A stretch of 64,000 nucleotides of DNA from Oceanisphaera litoralis (GTDB lineage: Bacteria; Pseudomonadota; Gammaproteobacteria; Enterobacterales; Aeromonadaceae). Both the position numbers and the translations under genes were made by a program. Shown here piece after piece: positions 1 through 8,495 of this stretch. Below the pieces are notes generated by a model. That model did no database searches. It worked only from the letters and a program-made list of their open reading frames with translations, and was not told where the DNA came from. The stretch is taken from positions 30,870 through 94,869 of the forward strand of contig NZ_JAFBBE010000017.1 in the NCBI RefSeq assembly GCF_016907015.1, written 5' to 3'. The first letter of the stretch is position 1, and each line of letters starts with the position of its first letter.

Positions 1-239
1 CTGGAGCAGGCCGGGCTTTGAGGCACCATCCTGCCTGACGACGGCCATCAGCACACTGAATAGATCCCGCTTATTCAACCGGTCGTCTTTACGCCTAACA
101 CTTGCTCCCCAAAACAACACTTGCTCACCAAAACAGGCCGAATATAGGTATGCCGTTTTATCCTGGCTACCCACAATAACGGAAACCCCACTTGCAGGAA
201 GCGAGGTGTCCATACACGGACTTGCAGTGTGGCGGGGCT
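1..239. other. Left-edge region without a recognised gene
   Basis: I recognise no gene here. A minus-strand frame is open from about position 115 to the left edge and could be the start of a truncated gene, but I do not recognise its product. A 19-bp unit beginning AACACTTGCTC occurs twice in direct tandem at 97-115 and 116-134 with one mismatch. This resembles the other short tandem duplications in the window. Confidence 0.4.
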
Positions 240-1436
240 TCAGAGCTGCTGGTGCGGCCCGAATACCTCGTAGTGCAGTTGTTCTTTGGCGATGCCCCAA
301 CCGGTGAGGGTGTCTTTGACCATGGCCATAAAGGGCAGGGGGCCGCAGAAATAGTAGTGGGCGCCGTCCAGATGAATGCGGTCCTTCACCGCGTTCAGCT
401 CCATCAGGCCGAGCGCATCATAGTCTTCCGGCGGCAGATCGGTTTCGGCCGGAGTGCGGTACCAGACATGGCTATACAGGTTGGCATGGGCCTGGCGCCG
501 TTGCTGGATATCCTGCTTGAAGGCGTGCTGGGCGCCGTTGTCGCAGGCATGCAGCCAGTGAATGTCGGCCGGGTGACCCTGCTTGAGCAATTGATCCAGC
601 ATGGCGCGCATGGGTGTTTGACCAACGCCACCCGAAATTAATACCACAGGGGTCTCGGTGCCCACTTCCATGAAGAAATCACCCGCCGGCGGCAGCACCT
701 GCAGTTGGTCGCCGAGCTGCATCCTATCATGCATGAAGTTGGAGGCCACCCCGCCCGGCTCACGCTTGACGGCAATGCGATATTCCCGGCCGTTGGGCGC
801 CTGACACAGGGAATACTGACGGTATTCCCTGTGTTCGAGTTCGGGGTTGCTCAGGTGCAGGTTAAGGTACTGGCCGGGCAGGTAGTCGGCCACGGCACCG
901 CCATCGGCCGGGGCCAGCAGAAAGCTTACGATCTGCTCGCTCTCTACCCGTTTTTCTTTCACCACGAAGGTGCGATGACCGCGCCAGCCACCGTCTTTCT
1001 GTTCGCTTTGCTGGTACAGCTGCTCTTCACGGCCGATAAAGATCTCGGCCAGGGCACCGTAGGCCCGGGCCCAGGCGTCGATGACCTCGGGGGTAGCCGC
1101 ATCGGGGGCCAGCTCCCTGATGGTTTCCAGCAGGTGATGACCCACAATGGTGTACTGGTCCGGCTGGATGGCAAAGCCGGTATGCTTGTGGGCGATACGC
1201 TCGACCGCCGCACTCAATACCGCCGGGTTATCGATGTTCTTGGCATAGGCCAGCACGGCGGCAAACAGGGCGGCGGGCTGGCGGCCGGTTTTCTGGTGAC
1301 TGAGGTTGAACACGTCTTTCAGCTCCGGGTTGTCACGGAACATGCGCTGGTAGAAATGCTCGGTCAGGGCGGTGTTGGCAGACTCCAGCAGGGGGACTGT
1401 GCTTTTGACGATCTCTATGGTGCGGCTATCCAGCAT
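240..1436 (-). CDS. hmp: Flavohaemoprotein (nitric oxide dioxygenase) Hmp
   Basis: This 398-residue protein has the full length and three-domain order of bacterial flavohaemoglobins: an N-terminal globin (about 1-140), a FAD-binding ferredoxin-reductase domain (about 150-260) and an NAD(P)H-binding domain to the C-terminus. The proximal haem histidine is His85 in the IAHKH segment. The FAD motif RQYS and the nucleotide-binding GGVGQTPM loop are both visible. The family converts NO and O2 to nitrate in the cytoplasm using NAD(P)H and protects against nitrosative stress. An AAGGAA ribosome-binding sequence lies about 10 bases before the ATG. The gene stands alone and diverges from the DUF4202 gene. 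Regulation by NsrR is usual for hmp, but I could not identify a convincing operator. Confidence 0.95.
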   Translation of the reverse strand: MLDSRTIEIVKSTVPLLESANTALTEHFYQRMFRDNPELKDVFNLSHQKTGRQPAALFAAVLAYAKNIDNPAVLSAAVERIAHKHTGFAIQPDQYTIVGHHLLETIRELAPDAATPEVIDAWARAYGALAEIFIGREEQLYQQSEQKDGGWRGHRTFVVKEKRVESEQIVSFLLAPADGGAVADYLPGQYLNLHLSNPELEHREYRQYSLCQAPNGREYRIAVKREPGGVASNFMHDRMQLGDQLQVLPPAGDFFMEVGTETPVVLISGGVGQTPMRAMLDQLLKQGHPADIHWLHACDNGAQHAFKQDIQQRRQAHANLYSHVWYRTPAETDLPPEDYDALGLMELNAVKDRIHLDGAHYYFCGPLPFMAMVKDTLTGWGIAKEQLHYEVFGPHQQL

Positions 1437-1642
1437 GGCAAGGCTTTCCTTAAGTAATATTTATAATGCAACTTATGGGTGGATTCTATAGTTATATTTA
1501 ATATGCATCAATATGGAATATGCCTTTATCTATGTGGATAAGCGCCTGCTGCCGGTTAAAAACGGCTAACGTCTTGATTGTTGCTTGCATTTGCAGGCCC
1601 AGAGGTAACAATGTTTTTTTGTTACCCACAGGACGTCAGGTG

Positions 1643-2233
1643 ATGACTCAGGATTCCCGTTTACAGCAGGTGTTGGCATTGATCGATGCCGAAAATCGTG
1701 AAGATCCCCATCAGGAGCAGGCCGAGGGGCAGAGCTGGCCCAAGGAGTATCTCTACAGTCGGCGCATGAGCAAAACACTGGCCGACTTTGCGCCTGACGC
1801 CCCCGAACTGCTGCAAGTAGCCTGTCGGGCACAACATATCAAACGCTGGAGTATTCCCCGGGCCGACTATCCGATGGACAGAGCCGGTTACAAGCGGTGG
1901 CGCAGCGAACTGGCGCAGTTTCACGGCGATCTGACCGCGAACCTGATGGCAAGGGTCGGTTACGGCGAAGACGAGCAGCAACGCATCAAGGCGCTGTTGC
2001 TGAAAAAGCAGCTCAAGCGGGACCCTCAGGTGCAGACGCTGGAAGATGTGATTTGTCTGGTGTTTATCCGGTATTACCTGGAAGACTTTGCCACCCGCCA
2101 TGAAGAGGAGAAGCTGATCGACATCATCCGCAAGACCTGGGGAAAAATGTCGCCGGACGGGCATGCCGCCGCCTTGCAGATTCCGCTGAGCAGCGAGATA
2201 CAGGCCCTGGTGGGCAAGGCGCTGCAGGGATAA
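1643..2233 (+). CDS. DUF4202 family protein
   Basis: A 196-residue soluble protein that I match to the DUF4202 family by its overall pattern: an N-terminal helix ending in PKEYLYSRRMS, a central AQHIKRW segment, and a conserved helical stretch ending near DVICLVFIRYYLEDF. No signal peptide or membrane segment is visible. The frame is open upstream to 1520, but the ATG at 1643 places the conserved start MTQDSRLQQVL next to a purine-rich CAGG stretch and is preferred. The function is unknown. Its divergent neighbour is hmp, and a 240-bp AT-rich gap separates it from the antiporter gene, so it is probably monocistronic. Confidence 0.8.
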   Translation: MTQDSRLQQVLALIDAENREDPHQEQAEGQSWPKEYLYSRRMSKTLADFAPDAPELLQVACRAQHIKRWSIPRADYPMDRAGYKRWRSELAQFHGDLTANLMARVGYGEDEQQRIKALLLKKQLKRDPQVQTLEDVICLVFIRYYLEDFATRHEEEKLIDIIRKTWGKMSPDGHAAALQIPLSSEIQALVGKALQG

Positions 2234-2476
2234 ATCATCCCCGGATATTGTTCTTTTTCAGAGCGAGACGGGAGACAGCGGCTTTGCGGTATTCGTTCTG
2301 TGCAGCCTGTGCTGCATGGCCGTGCGGGGTAGATAGCTAAAAAGATATCTATTGTATATACAAACTATATGAATGATGAATGTACATTTAATGTTGATTT
2401 TTTGTGATTTTATGGCGTTGCCGGGCACCGAGAAAACATCGATAAAGGGATTTAATTATATGGGGGAGTGGATCCT

Positions 2477-3859
2477 ATGAATGCCATTGTTCTGGCCATC
2501 CTGGTGATGGTTGCCTTGTGTCTGGCTCGGGTATCTGTGGTGTTTTCGCTGGTGGTTGCCGCCCTGGTGGGCGGACTCTGGGCCGGCATGTCGGTCGATC
2601 AGGTGATCGGCGCCTTCAACGAAGGATTGGGCAGCGGCGCGACCGTGGCGCTGGCCTATGCCACCCTGGGGGCCTTTGCCGTGGCGCTGTCGCGCACCGG
2701 TATTACCGAACTGGTGGCCGGCAAGGCCCTGGGCTGGGTTGGCTCTCGGCGTGAACCGGACCAGTTGAGCGGCGTCAAGTGGCTGATGTTCGGCGCCCTG
2801 CTCATTGTCGGCGTTGCCTCGGGTACCGTGGTGCCGGTTCATATCGCCTTTATCCCCATTCTGGTGCCGCCGTTGCTGGGGCTGATGAGCATGCTGAAGC
2901 TGGACAGGCGGGCCGTGGCCTGTGTGATTACCTTCAGCATTACCATCATGTACATGACCACGCCGGTGGGCTTTGGCACCATTTTCCTCAACGATATTCT
3001 GACCAACAGTGTCAATCAGGCAGGTGAAGAGCTGGGCATGCAGGTCACGGCGTCCATGGCACCCAGGGCCATGCTGCTGCCGGCACTGGGCATGCTGTTG
3101 GGGCTGGGGGTGGCGGTGCTGTTCAGTTATCGTCGGCCACGGGAGTACCGGCAACAGACGGTGGCGACGCTCGACAATAGCAGCAACAACAACAACAACA
3201 ACAGCAACAGTAACAGCAACGGCAAGAAACAAACCCGGCTCAGCCGCAAGCAGCTGATCATGATAGGGGCGGCCGTCCTGGGTGCCTTGATCGTGCAGCT
3301 GATGACCGGCTCCATGGTGCTGGGTGGCTTGCTGGGCTTTGCTCTGCTGTCGATGAACGGCCTGTTCAAGTGGAAAGATCAGGACGATGTCTTTACCCAG
3401 GGCATGCGACTGATGGCGTTGGTGGGGTTCATCATGATTGCCGCCTCCGGTTTTGCCGGGGTAATGAAGGCATCGGGCGCGATTCCCGAGCTGGTGGCCG
3501 GCTCCGGTGAACTGATCGGCAACAGCCCATCGATGGCGGCGCTGATCATGCTGCTGGTGGGCCTGTTCATTACCATGGGTATTGGCTCCTCGTTCTCTAC
3601 CATTCCCATTATTGCCGCCATCTATGTGCCACTGGCGATCAGCTTCGGCTTCTCACCGCTGGCGACGCTGGCACTGGTGGGCACCGCCGGGGCCCTGGGT
3701 GACGCGGGTTCGCCGGCGTCTGACTCCACACTGGGGCCCACCGCCGGGCTGAATGCGGACGGTCAGCACGATCACATTCGTGATTCGGTGATCCCCACCT
3801 TCATTCATTACAATATTCCGCTGGTGATCTTCGGCTGGATAGCGGCTCAGGTACTCTAA
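2477..3859 (+). CDS. Na+/H+ antiporter family membrane protein
   Basis: A 460-residue polytopic inner-membrane protein with about ten to twelve hydrophobic segments, resembling the Na+/H+ antiporter superfamily (NhaC/YuiF type). Its conserved features include the GSGATVALAYATLGAF stretch near residue 50 and the GDAGSPASDSTLGPTAGL segment near the C-terminus. The likely role is exchange of Na+ or an organic substrate for protons; the substrate is not evident from sequence. The ATG at 2477 has a GGGGGAG ribosome-binding site 8 bases upstream, better than the GTG at 2468. The large cytoplasmic loop contains a poly-Asn/Ser linker encoded by an AAC/AGC repeat (3175-3225). A strong terminator follows immediately. 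Confidence 0.8.
   Translation: MNAIVLAILVMVALCLARVSVVFSLVVAALVGGLWAGMSVDQVIGAFNEGLGSGATVALAYATLGAFAVALSRTGITELVAGKALGWVGSRREPDQLSGVKWLMFGALLIVGVASGTVVPVHIAFIPILVPPLLGLMSMLKLDRRAVACVITFSITIMYMTTPVGFGTIFLNDILTNSVNQAGEELGMQVTASMAPRAMLLPALGMLLGLGVAVLFSYRRPREYRQQTVATLDNSSNNNNNNSNSNSNGKKQTRLSRKQLIMIGAAVLGALIVQLMTGSMVLGGLLGFALLSMNGLFKWKDQDDVFTQGMRLMALVGFIMIAASGFAGVMKASGAIPELVAGSGELIGNSPSMAALIMLLVGLFITMGIGSSFSTIPIIAAIYVPLAISFGFSPLATLALVGTAGALGDAGSPASDSTLGPTAGLNADGQHDHIRDSVIPTFIHYNIPLVIFGWIAAQVL
3175..3225 (+). repeat. AAC/AGC trinucleotide tract inside the antiporter gene
   Basis: Six consecutive AAC codons (3185-3202) flanked by alternating AGC/AGT and AAC codons encode a Ser/Asn-rich linker between two membrane halves. 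The unit is three bases, so copy-number changes keep frame and would alter only linker length. Confidence 0.85.
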
Positions 3860-3871
3860 GCCGTAGGCCGT

Positions 3872-3922
3872 AAGCCGGAAAATCCTGAGTTCAAAGCGAA
3901 CTCAGGATTTTCCGGCTTTTTT
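3872..3922 (+). terminator. Intrinsic terminator after the antiporter gene
   Basis: A perfect 20-bp stem (3872-3891 paired with 3899-3918), a 7-base loop and a T-run to 3922 begin 13 bases after the stop codon. The run of A on the 5' side is short, so it acts mainly on the plus strand. It also separates the antiporter gene from the convergent LysR gene. Confidence 0.9.
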
Positions 3923-3935
3923 ATGAATGATTATT

Positions 3936-4826
3936 CTAGCCGGCTACCTGGTCGAGAAACAGCCGGGCGGGGATGGAGAGCGGGAACTGACGGGAGCGGG
4001 CCAGCACCACCCGCTGGGGTGGAAACTCGTCCCGCAGCGGTCGACAGGCCAGGGGGGCGCCATCGTAGCTTTGATCACCGGCGGGCCGGGTGCAGGACAG
4101 AGCCACCCCGTGACCGTGGGCCACCAGACCCCGCTGCATCTCGAACGAGGCGGTGGTGTGGATATGGCTCGGTTGCAGATCCCGATGCCAGAACAGCGAC
4201 ATGAAATATTCCCGGGTCAGCGGCATGTCCTGAAGTATCAGGGTCTCTTTCGCTATTTCCGCCAGGCTCAGAGTGGCTTTTTCGGCCAGTTGATGACCGG
4301 CGGGCAGCAGGGCATAGGGTCGTAATTCGTCCAGTACCCGGATGTCCACTTCCTGCGGCAGCCCCAGCGCATAGCTCAGGACCAGCTCGGCCTTGCCCGA
4401 GTTCAGGGCCTGGCTGACCCCGGCCAGATCCTGCTCCTGCATCACCACTCTTATTTTTGGATAATGGCGCTCGAATTCGCTGACCAGCCGGGGTAGATAA
4501 TAGGGCGCTATGTCCCGAAAACAGCAAATGACCAGTTGTCCTTCCACCTCGGTGTCGTCCTGTTGCAGCCGGGCCAGCAGGTTATGGGACAGGGTGAGGA
4601 TCTGGCGGGCGTCCTTGAGCAGTTTCTCTCCACCGGGCGTCAGGCTGACCCCCTGGCCGCGATGGCGCTGAAACAATGGCTGGTCGAGCAGGCTTTCCAG
4701 CTGATGAATGGCGATGGATACCGAAGGCTGAGACACATGCAATGCCTCGGCGGCCTTGCTGATGCTGCCGTGCTGGGCCACGGACACAAAATAGCTCAGT
4801 TGACGGAAGGTAAAGGGAATAGCCAT
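3936..4826 (-). CDS. LysR family transcriptional regulator
   Basis: A 296-residue LysR-type regulator. The N-terminal winged helix-turn-helix is clear (GSISKAAEALHVSQPSVS, about residues 20-37) and is followed by the linker helix and a periplasmic-binding-protein-like effector domain. I chose the ATG at 4826, giving MAIPFTFRQLSYF, because LysR proteins start directly before the HTH; an upstream frame to 4922 would add a 32-residue unrelated tail. It is divergent from the dioxygenase gene at 4921, so it probably controls that gene and itself. The effector is unknown. A TAAAA-N5-TTTTA element lies in the shared promoter region. Confidence 0.88.
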   Translation of the reverse strand: MAIPFTFRQLSYFVSVAQHGSISKAAEALHVSQPSVSIAIHQLESLLDQPLFQRHRGQGVSLTPGGEKLLKDARQILTLSHNLLARLQQDDTEVEGQLVICCFRDIAPYYLPRLVSEFERHYPKIRVVMQEQDLAGVSQALNSGKAELVLSYALGLPQEVDIRVLDELRPYALLPAGHQLAEKATLSLAEIAKETLILQDMPLTREYFMSLFWHRDLQPSHIHTTASFEMQRGLVAHGHGVALSCTRPAGDQSYDGAPLACRPLRDEFPPQRVVLARSRQFPLSIPARLFLDQVAG

Positions 4827-4846
4827 TTCTCTATGTGCCTCATATG

Positions 4847-4861
4847 TAAAATGTATTTTTA
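4847..4861. promoter_or_regulatory. Candidate LysR operator between lysR-type gene and dioxygenase gene
   Basis: A 15-bp element with inverted arms TAAAA and TTTTA around TGTAT sits in the 94-bp divergent intergenic region. LysR proteins bind short interrupted dyads in such positions. The spacing departs from the usual T-N11-A form, so this is tentative. Confidence 0.35.
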
Positions 4862-4920
4862 TACTATGTAGTGAGGGTGATAAAGTCGATTCATTACGCA
4901 TAGAGGGGAAGGAATACAGC

Positions 4921-5841
4921 ATGAATCTGCCGGTAACCGCACAACACCCGGTCGAACAACGCTCAGCCGAACAACGCTCAGCCGAACAACGCTCAGCCGA
5001 ACAACGCTCAGCCGAACAACGCTCAGCCGAAAAACACTCGGCCGAAAAAAAGTGGCTGACAGCGGAGCAGAAAGCGGCCTATGAGCGCGATGGCGCCATC
5101 GTGATCAAGGGCGTGTTCAAGGACTGGGTTGAAACCCTGCGAGCCGGTTTCGACAAGGTGTTGAACGACCCCAGCGAGCATGGCCGTGAAAACGTCACCG
5201 CTACCGATACCGGGCGTTTCTTTGAAGATTACTGCAACTGGCGGCGTATTCCCGAGTTCAAACGGTGGATTGAGCAGTCGCCGGGTGCCGCCATCGTCGG
5301 TGAAGCCACCGGCTCCGATCGGATACAGGTGTTTCACGAGCATATTCTGGTGAAAGAACCCGGCACTTCCAAGGCCACCCCCTGGCATCAGGACTTGCCC
5401 TATTACTGTGTCGAAGGCGATCAGACCGGCAGCTACTGGATACCGCTGGATCCCATTACCCGGGAAAACGCCCTGCAGGTGGTGCTGGGCTCCCATCGTT
5501 GGCCCAGGTTGATACGCCCGAGCAAATGGTCGACCAATGCCTCTTGGTACAAGGAAGACAGCCATTTCATGGAAATGCCGGACATCGATGGCGGCGACTT
5601 CGAGATCATGATCCCCGAAATGGAACTGGGCGATGCGCTCTTGTTCAACTTCAAGACAGTGCACGGCGCCCCGGGCAACCAGACCATGAACCGTCGCCGG
5701 GCCTTTTCCACCCGCTTCATGGGTGACGATGTACGGTATATCGACCGTGGCGGCGCCACTTCACCGCCCTTCGACGGCATCAGCTTGAACACCGGCGACA
5801 AGATGCGGGAAGACTGGTTCCCCGTGGTGTGGCAGCGTTAA
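4921..5841 (+). CDS. Phytanoyl-CoA dioxygenase (PhyH) family protein with repetitive N-terminus
   Basis: A 306-residue Fe(II)/2-oxoglutarate-dependent oxygenase of the PhyH family. The iron-binding facial triad is visible as His156-x-Asp158 (in TPWHQDLPYY) and His248 (in FKTVHGAPGN), with arginines just downstream (258-260) suited to bind 2-oxoglutarate. The fold starts near residue 45 (WLTAEQKAAYERDG). The first 45 residues are an extension made of five EQRSA pentapeptides plus a degenerate sixth, encoded by a 15-bp tandem repeat. The substrate is not predictable; the family hydroxylates small carboxylates, ectoine, lipids or phosphonates. It is monocistronic with a terminator at 5865 and is probably regulated by the divergent LysR protein. 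The start could be internal, but the ATG at 4921 is retained. Confidence 0.85.
   Translation: MNLPVTAQHPVEQRSAEQRSAEQRSAEQRSAEQRSAEKHSAEKKWLTAEQKAAYERDGAIVIKGVFKDWVETLRAGFDKVLNDPSEHGRENVTATDTGRFFEDYCNWRRIPEFKRWIEQSPGAAIVGEATGSDRIQVFHEHILVKEPGTSKATPWHQDLPYYCVEGDQTGSYWIPLDPITRENALQVVLGSHRWPRLIRPSKWSTNASWYKEDSHFMEMPDIDGGDFEIMIPEMELGDALLFNFKTVHGAPGNQTMNRRRAFSTRFMGDDVRYIDRGGATSPPFDGISLNTGDKMREDWFPVVWQR
4954..5043 (+). repeat. 15-bp minisatellite in the dioxygenase 5' end
   Basis: Five perfect tandem copies of GAACAACGCTCAGCC (4954-5028) are followed by one degenerate copy (5029-5043). The period is a multiple of three, so expansions add or remove one EQRSA unit without changing frame. Confidence 0.95.
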
Positions 5842-5864
5842 GCCACCTGCTTTAATCAGGAATC

Positions 5865-5894
5865 AAAAAGGCCCGCTGTTTCGCGGGCCTTTTT
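5865..5894 (+). terminator. Intrinsic terminator after the dioxygenase gene
   Basis: A perfect 12-bp stem (5865-5876 with 5883-5894) whose GC core GGCCCGC ends in five T. A matching A-run on the 5' side means it could also work on the minus strand. Confidence 0.9.
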
Positions 5895-5920
5895 AGTCGT
5901 CTGTGAGTGCGGTTATTGAG

Positions 5921-6005
5921 CGTAGGTTGGCGATGAGCGAAGCGAATCCCAACATAAAGGCGACTGCAGAAAGTTGGAATTCGCGGTGCTCATTCACAAC
6001 CTACG
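5921..6005. repeat. Intergenic inverted repeat with 33-bp arms
   Basis: Two 33-bp arms (5921-5953 and 5973-6005) are imperfect inverted copies of each other around a 19-bp spacer. Both start and end with CGTAGGTTG / CAACCTACG. The arms match the style of repetitive extragenic elements of gammaproteobacteria that contain GATGAGCGAAGCGAATC. No coding sequence is present. Confidence 0.75.
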
Positions 6006-6110
6006 GCCTGTTTAACTCCCGTTGCCTACCGATTTGCGCCAAATGAATGGGCGCCTACGGAGTTGGGGATGAGCGGAGAGTATATAGCTCACCGCCTGAT
6101 CCTGCCGGCA

Positions 6111-6428
6111 TCAGCCGCCGAAGAGCTGTCGGCCGAGCGCCGCGGCGATAATGCCGGCAGCAATGGCCGGCAGCGGCTTTTTCAGCACCAGCATGGTCAG
6201 CGCCGTGGCCAGTAGCGCCATTCGCGCGCCGATATCGCCGTTGACCGCCATGGGGGTCAGAATGGCCACCAGCACCGAGCCGGACATGGCGCTGATGAAT
6301 TGCTGCACTCTGTGATTGATGGGGATCAGCGACATCACGAAGACACCGCCCCAGCGGGTGGCCAGGGTCACGATGGCCATGATGCCGATAATCAGCAGGG
6401 TACCTGTGCCGGCGGTTTCCAGATTCAT
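6111..6428 (-). CDS. azlD: AzlD-type branched-chain amino acid exporter subunit
   Basis: A 105-residue membrane protein with about four hydrophobic helices and the AzlD-family TLATRWGGVFVMS segment near residues 21-33. It forms a two-component exporter with AzlC (YgaZH in E. coli), which exports valine and related amino acids. Its ATG overlaps the azlC stop codon as ATGA, showing translational coupling. It is the last gene of the two-gene operon. No terminator is obvious immediately after it; the inverted repeat at 5921-6005 lies about 110 bp downstream. Confidence 0.88.
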   Translation of the reverse strand: MNLETAGTGTLLIIGIMAIVTLATRWGGVFVMSLIPINHRVQQFISAMSGSVLVAILTPMAVNGDIGARMALLATALTMLVLKKPLPAIAAGIIAAALGRQLFGG

Positions 6429-7135
6429 CTTTGCTCTTTCTCCATCCACAGGGCACCGACAAGGCCACCCGACAGGGCGCCCACCACCACATGGCTGTTG
6501 GCGGGCAGCCACCAGTAGGCCAGCATCGCCGAGACACCCGCCACGGTCCAGATGAGCAGGGTGCGCAGATCCTTGCGTCCGCCCAGGGTCATGGACAGCA
6601 GGAAGCAACCCAGCACCATGTCGAGCCCTATGCTGAACGGATCTTCGATGGCGCTGCCGAAATAGAGGCCGAGCCCGGTGCCCAGCATCCAGAACGACCA
6701 GATGGCCAGGCCGCCGCCAAACAGAATGCCCAGCGCCCGCTCGCCCCTGTGAAAGCCCTGCATCGCCATGGCCCAGTTGGCATCGGAGGCCAACAGCATG
6801 ATGCCGTAACGCTTGAATACCGGCAGATGCTGCAGCCAGGGATAGAGGCTGGCGCCCATCAGCAGGTGACGGGCGTTGATGGCGAAGGTGGTGATGATCA
6901 GGGGCACCAGTGGCACCTGGGTGCCCCACAGCTCCAGTGCGGCAAACTGGGAGGTTCCGGCATACACCAGGGCGCTCATCAGCACTATGCTACCTTCGCT
7001 CAGGCCTTCCTGAGCGGCGGCCAGGCCGAAGGCCAGCCCGAAGGCGGCCACAAAAAAGGAAAGCGGCAACAACTGCTTGAAGCCAAACCAGGTGTCGGCG
7101 GGTTCCAGTCGTGCCTGCTCGGCATAGGTGTCCAT
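6425..7135 (-). CDS. azlC: AzlC-type branched-chain amino acid exporter subunit
   Basis: A 236-residue polytopic membrane protein of the AzlC/YgaZ family. The conserved SALVYAGTSQFAALELW stretch and the NARHLLMGASLYPWL stretch are both present. With AzlD it exports branched-chain amino acids, notably valine, across the inner membrane. The ATG at 7135 (MDTYAEQ) has AGGA 5 bases upstream and is preferred to the ATG at 7171. The gene ends in a 4-base ATGA overlap with azlD. A degraded-looking 165-bp spacer separates it from the terminator of the porin gene upstream. Confidence 0.9.
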   Translation of the reverse strand: MDTYAEQARLEPADTWFGFKQLLPLSFFVAAFGLAFGLAAAQEGLSEGSIVLMSALVYAGTSQFAALELWGTQVPLVPLIITTFAINARHLLMGASLYPWLQHLPVFKRYGIMLLASDANWAMAMQGFHRGERALGILFGGGLAIWSFWMLGTGLGLYFGSAIEDPFSIGLDMVLGCFLLSMTLGGRKDLRTLLIWTVAGVSAMLAYWWLPANSHVVVGALSGGLVGALWMEKEQR

Positions 7136-7300
7136 AAGGTTCCTGCGGTGAAAACGGAAAGCCGACAGCATACCATAGGGGGCGGCAAGGGCGAGGCGGC
7201 GTTGTCACAATTCGGCAGGGGCTCCGTCGCTTTCATCCTGCCGTTGTTGCTTAAGCTCGCGGGTACGGTACTCGGTCAGCCGTGTCAGCTCGGCGGCCAT

Positions 7301-7326
7301 AAAAAAAGCCCGCTGAAAGCGGGCTT
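7301..7326 (-). terminator. Intrinsic terminator after the porin gene
   Basis: On the minus strand an 8-bp perfect stem (7319-7326 with 7306-7313), a 5-base loop and seven T lie just after the porin stop codon at 7344. Confidence 0.88.
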
Positions 7327-7343
7327 GTGACGGCCGGGGTGGC

Positions 7344-8495
7344 TCAGAAGCGGTACATGGCCATGACTTCAACCTGCTCGCCTTTCAGGCGTTGCTTGTT
7401 GTCACCCGCCGAGGCGGGAATGGTGGTCTGGTTCTGATCCCGCCACTCGATGCCGAATTCCAGCCCCGGCAAATAGGTGTAGATCAGGTTGACGTTGGTC
7501 ATCTGCAGTGTGTCATTGAAGCCCGCCGCAACCTCATCGGCCTTCACCTGGCCATAGCGGACGGTGCCGCGCAGCTTGTCGCTGAATTTCTGGGTGATGC
7601 CGGTCGAGAAACCGGTGGTGGTGATCAGCTCGCCGTCGGCGTTCACATCCGAAGTGAGGCCTCCTTTCGACCCCTGATAGCCCATGCCGGTGTAAACCCC
7701 CACGCCTTCGCCGGTGTAGCCGGTCAGCGACAGGGCGGTATTGCCCAGCTTGAGCTTGCCCCCCAGGGAGATGGCGGCCGCGAACTTGCTGCCATCGCCA
7801 GCGGATATCAATGTTCCCTCACCGGGTGCATCAGCTTTTGGGGCTACATTTGTGTTCACATCGCGGCCGGTCACCGCCACATTGAAGGCATGGCCGCTTT
7901 CGGTACGGTGAGTATAGGAAGCCACCATGTCCGGAAAATCCGCGTCTGTGTATACCGGATCCTGCAGGGTCAGACGCAGGCCGTTCCAGGTGTAGTGCAT
8001 CAGCAGATCGGGGCGCACCACGGCGCCGCTGCCGGCTATGGTGCCGGCCATCGGGCCCCAGAAGTTCAGCACTTCCACATCCACCGGCAAGATGGCGTGG
8101 AACTGACCGTTCCAGGTCTGGCCCAGGGTGATGTTGTCCACGGTCACAAAGGCATGGCGCAGGCGCCAGTCATAGGTTGAGCCACCGTCGTCGCCGGCAC
8201 CGCCCCAGAAATCGCCTTCGATAAAGCCCTTGACCTGGTGGCCTTCCACTTCCTTGGCGGCGGTAAAGTTGAGTCGGGACTGGCGCACCGTGCCCTGAAA
8301 GGAATCCTCGGCATCGTCGGGACTGTCGAGTATGCCTTCCGCCTTGACATATCCCCCCAGACTGAGCCGGGTACCGTTGAATTCACCCAGTTCCAGGGCA
8401 CTGGCGGAGGTGGAAACCACAGCAAGCATGATGGCCAAAGACAGCTTTTTGGGGGTCATATCCTTTGATTTTTTGGTCATATCCTTTGATTCCAT
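7344..8495 (-). CDS. DcaP-like outer-membrane porin
   Basis: A 383-residue outer-membrane beta-barrel protein. A signal peptide (ending STSASA, followed by LELGEF) precedes a GGYVKAEG segment typical of DcaP-like trimeric porins. The protein ends in the classical C-terminal aromatic MYRF recognised by the BAM complex. The likely role is diffusion of dicarboxylates or other small anionic nutrients; the substrate is not evident. Start choice is uncertain. A 17-bp sequence containing an ATG is duplicated with a 21-bp period, giving ATGs at 8480 and 8459 in addition to 8495. Signal-peptide logic favours 8459 or 8480. It is monocistronic with a clear terminator. Confidence 0.83.
   Translation of the reverse strand: MESKDMTKKSKDMTPKKLSLAIMLAVVSTSASALELGEFNGTRLSLGGYVKAEGILDSPDDAEDSFQGTVRQSRLNFTAAKEVEGHQVKGFIEGDFWGGAGDDGGSTYDWRLRHAFVTVDNITLGQTWNGQFHAILPVDVEVLNFWGPMAGTIAGSGAVVRPDLLMHYTWNGLRLTLQDPVYTDADFPDMVASYTHRTESGHAFNVAVTGRDVNTNVAPKADAPGEGTLISAGDGSKFAAAISLGGKLKLGNTALSLTGYTGEGVGVYTGMGYQGSKGGLTSDVNADGELITTTGFSTGITQKFSDKLRGTVRYGQVKADEVAAGFNDTLQMTNVNLIYTYLPGLEFGIEWRDQNQTTIPASAGDNKQRLKGEQVEVMAMYRF
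8454..8491 (-). repeat. Duplicated start-codon segment of the porin gene
   Basis: A 17-bp sequence including AAAGGATATGACC occurs at 8454-8470 and 8475-8491, period 21 bp, encoding two SKDMT units. The duplication multiplies candidate start codons in frame. Confidence 0.8.

Noticed and set aside
1437..1510. NsrR operator upstream of hmp
   Set aside because: An AATATGCAT half-site is present, but the second half does not match at the required spacing, so I do not call it.
7205..7300. A 31-codon frame on the minus strand after the porin terminator
   Set aside because: It begins directly at the terminator T-run with no ribosome-binding site, and nothing in it is recognisable. It may be a chance frame or a gene fragment.
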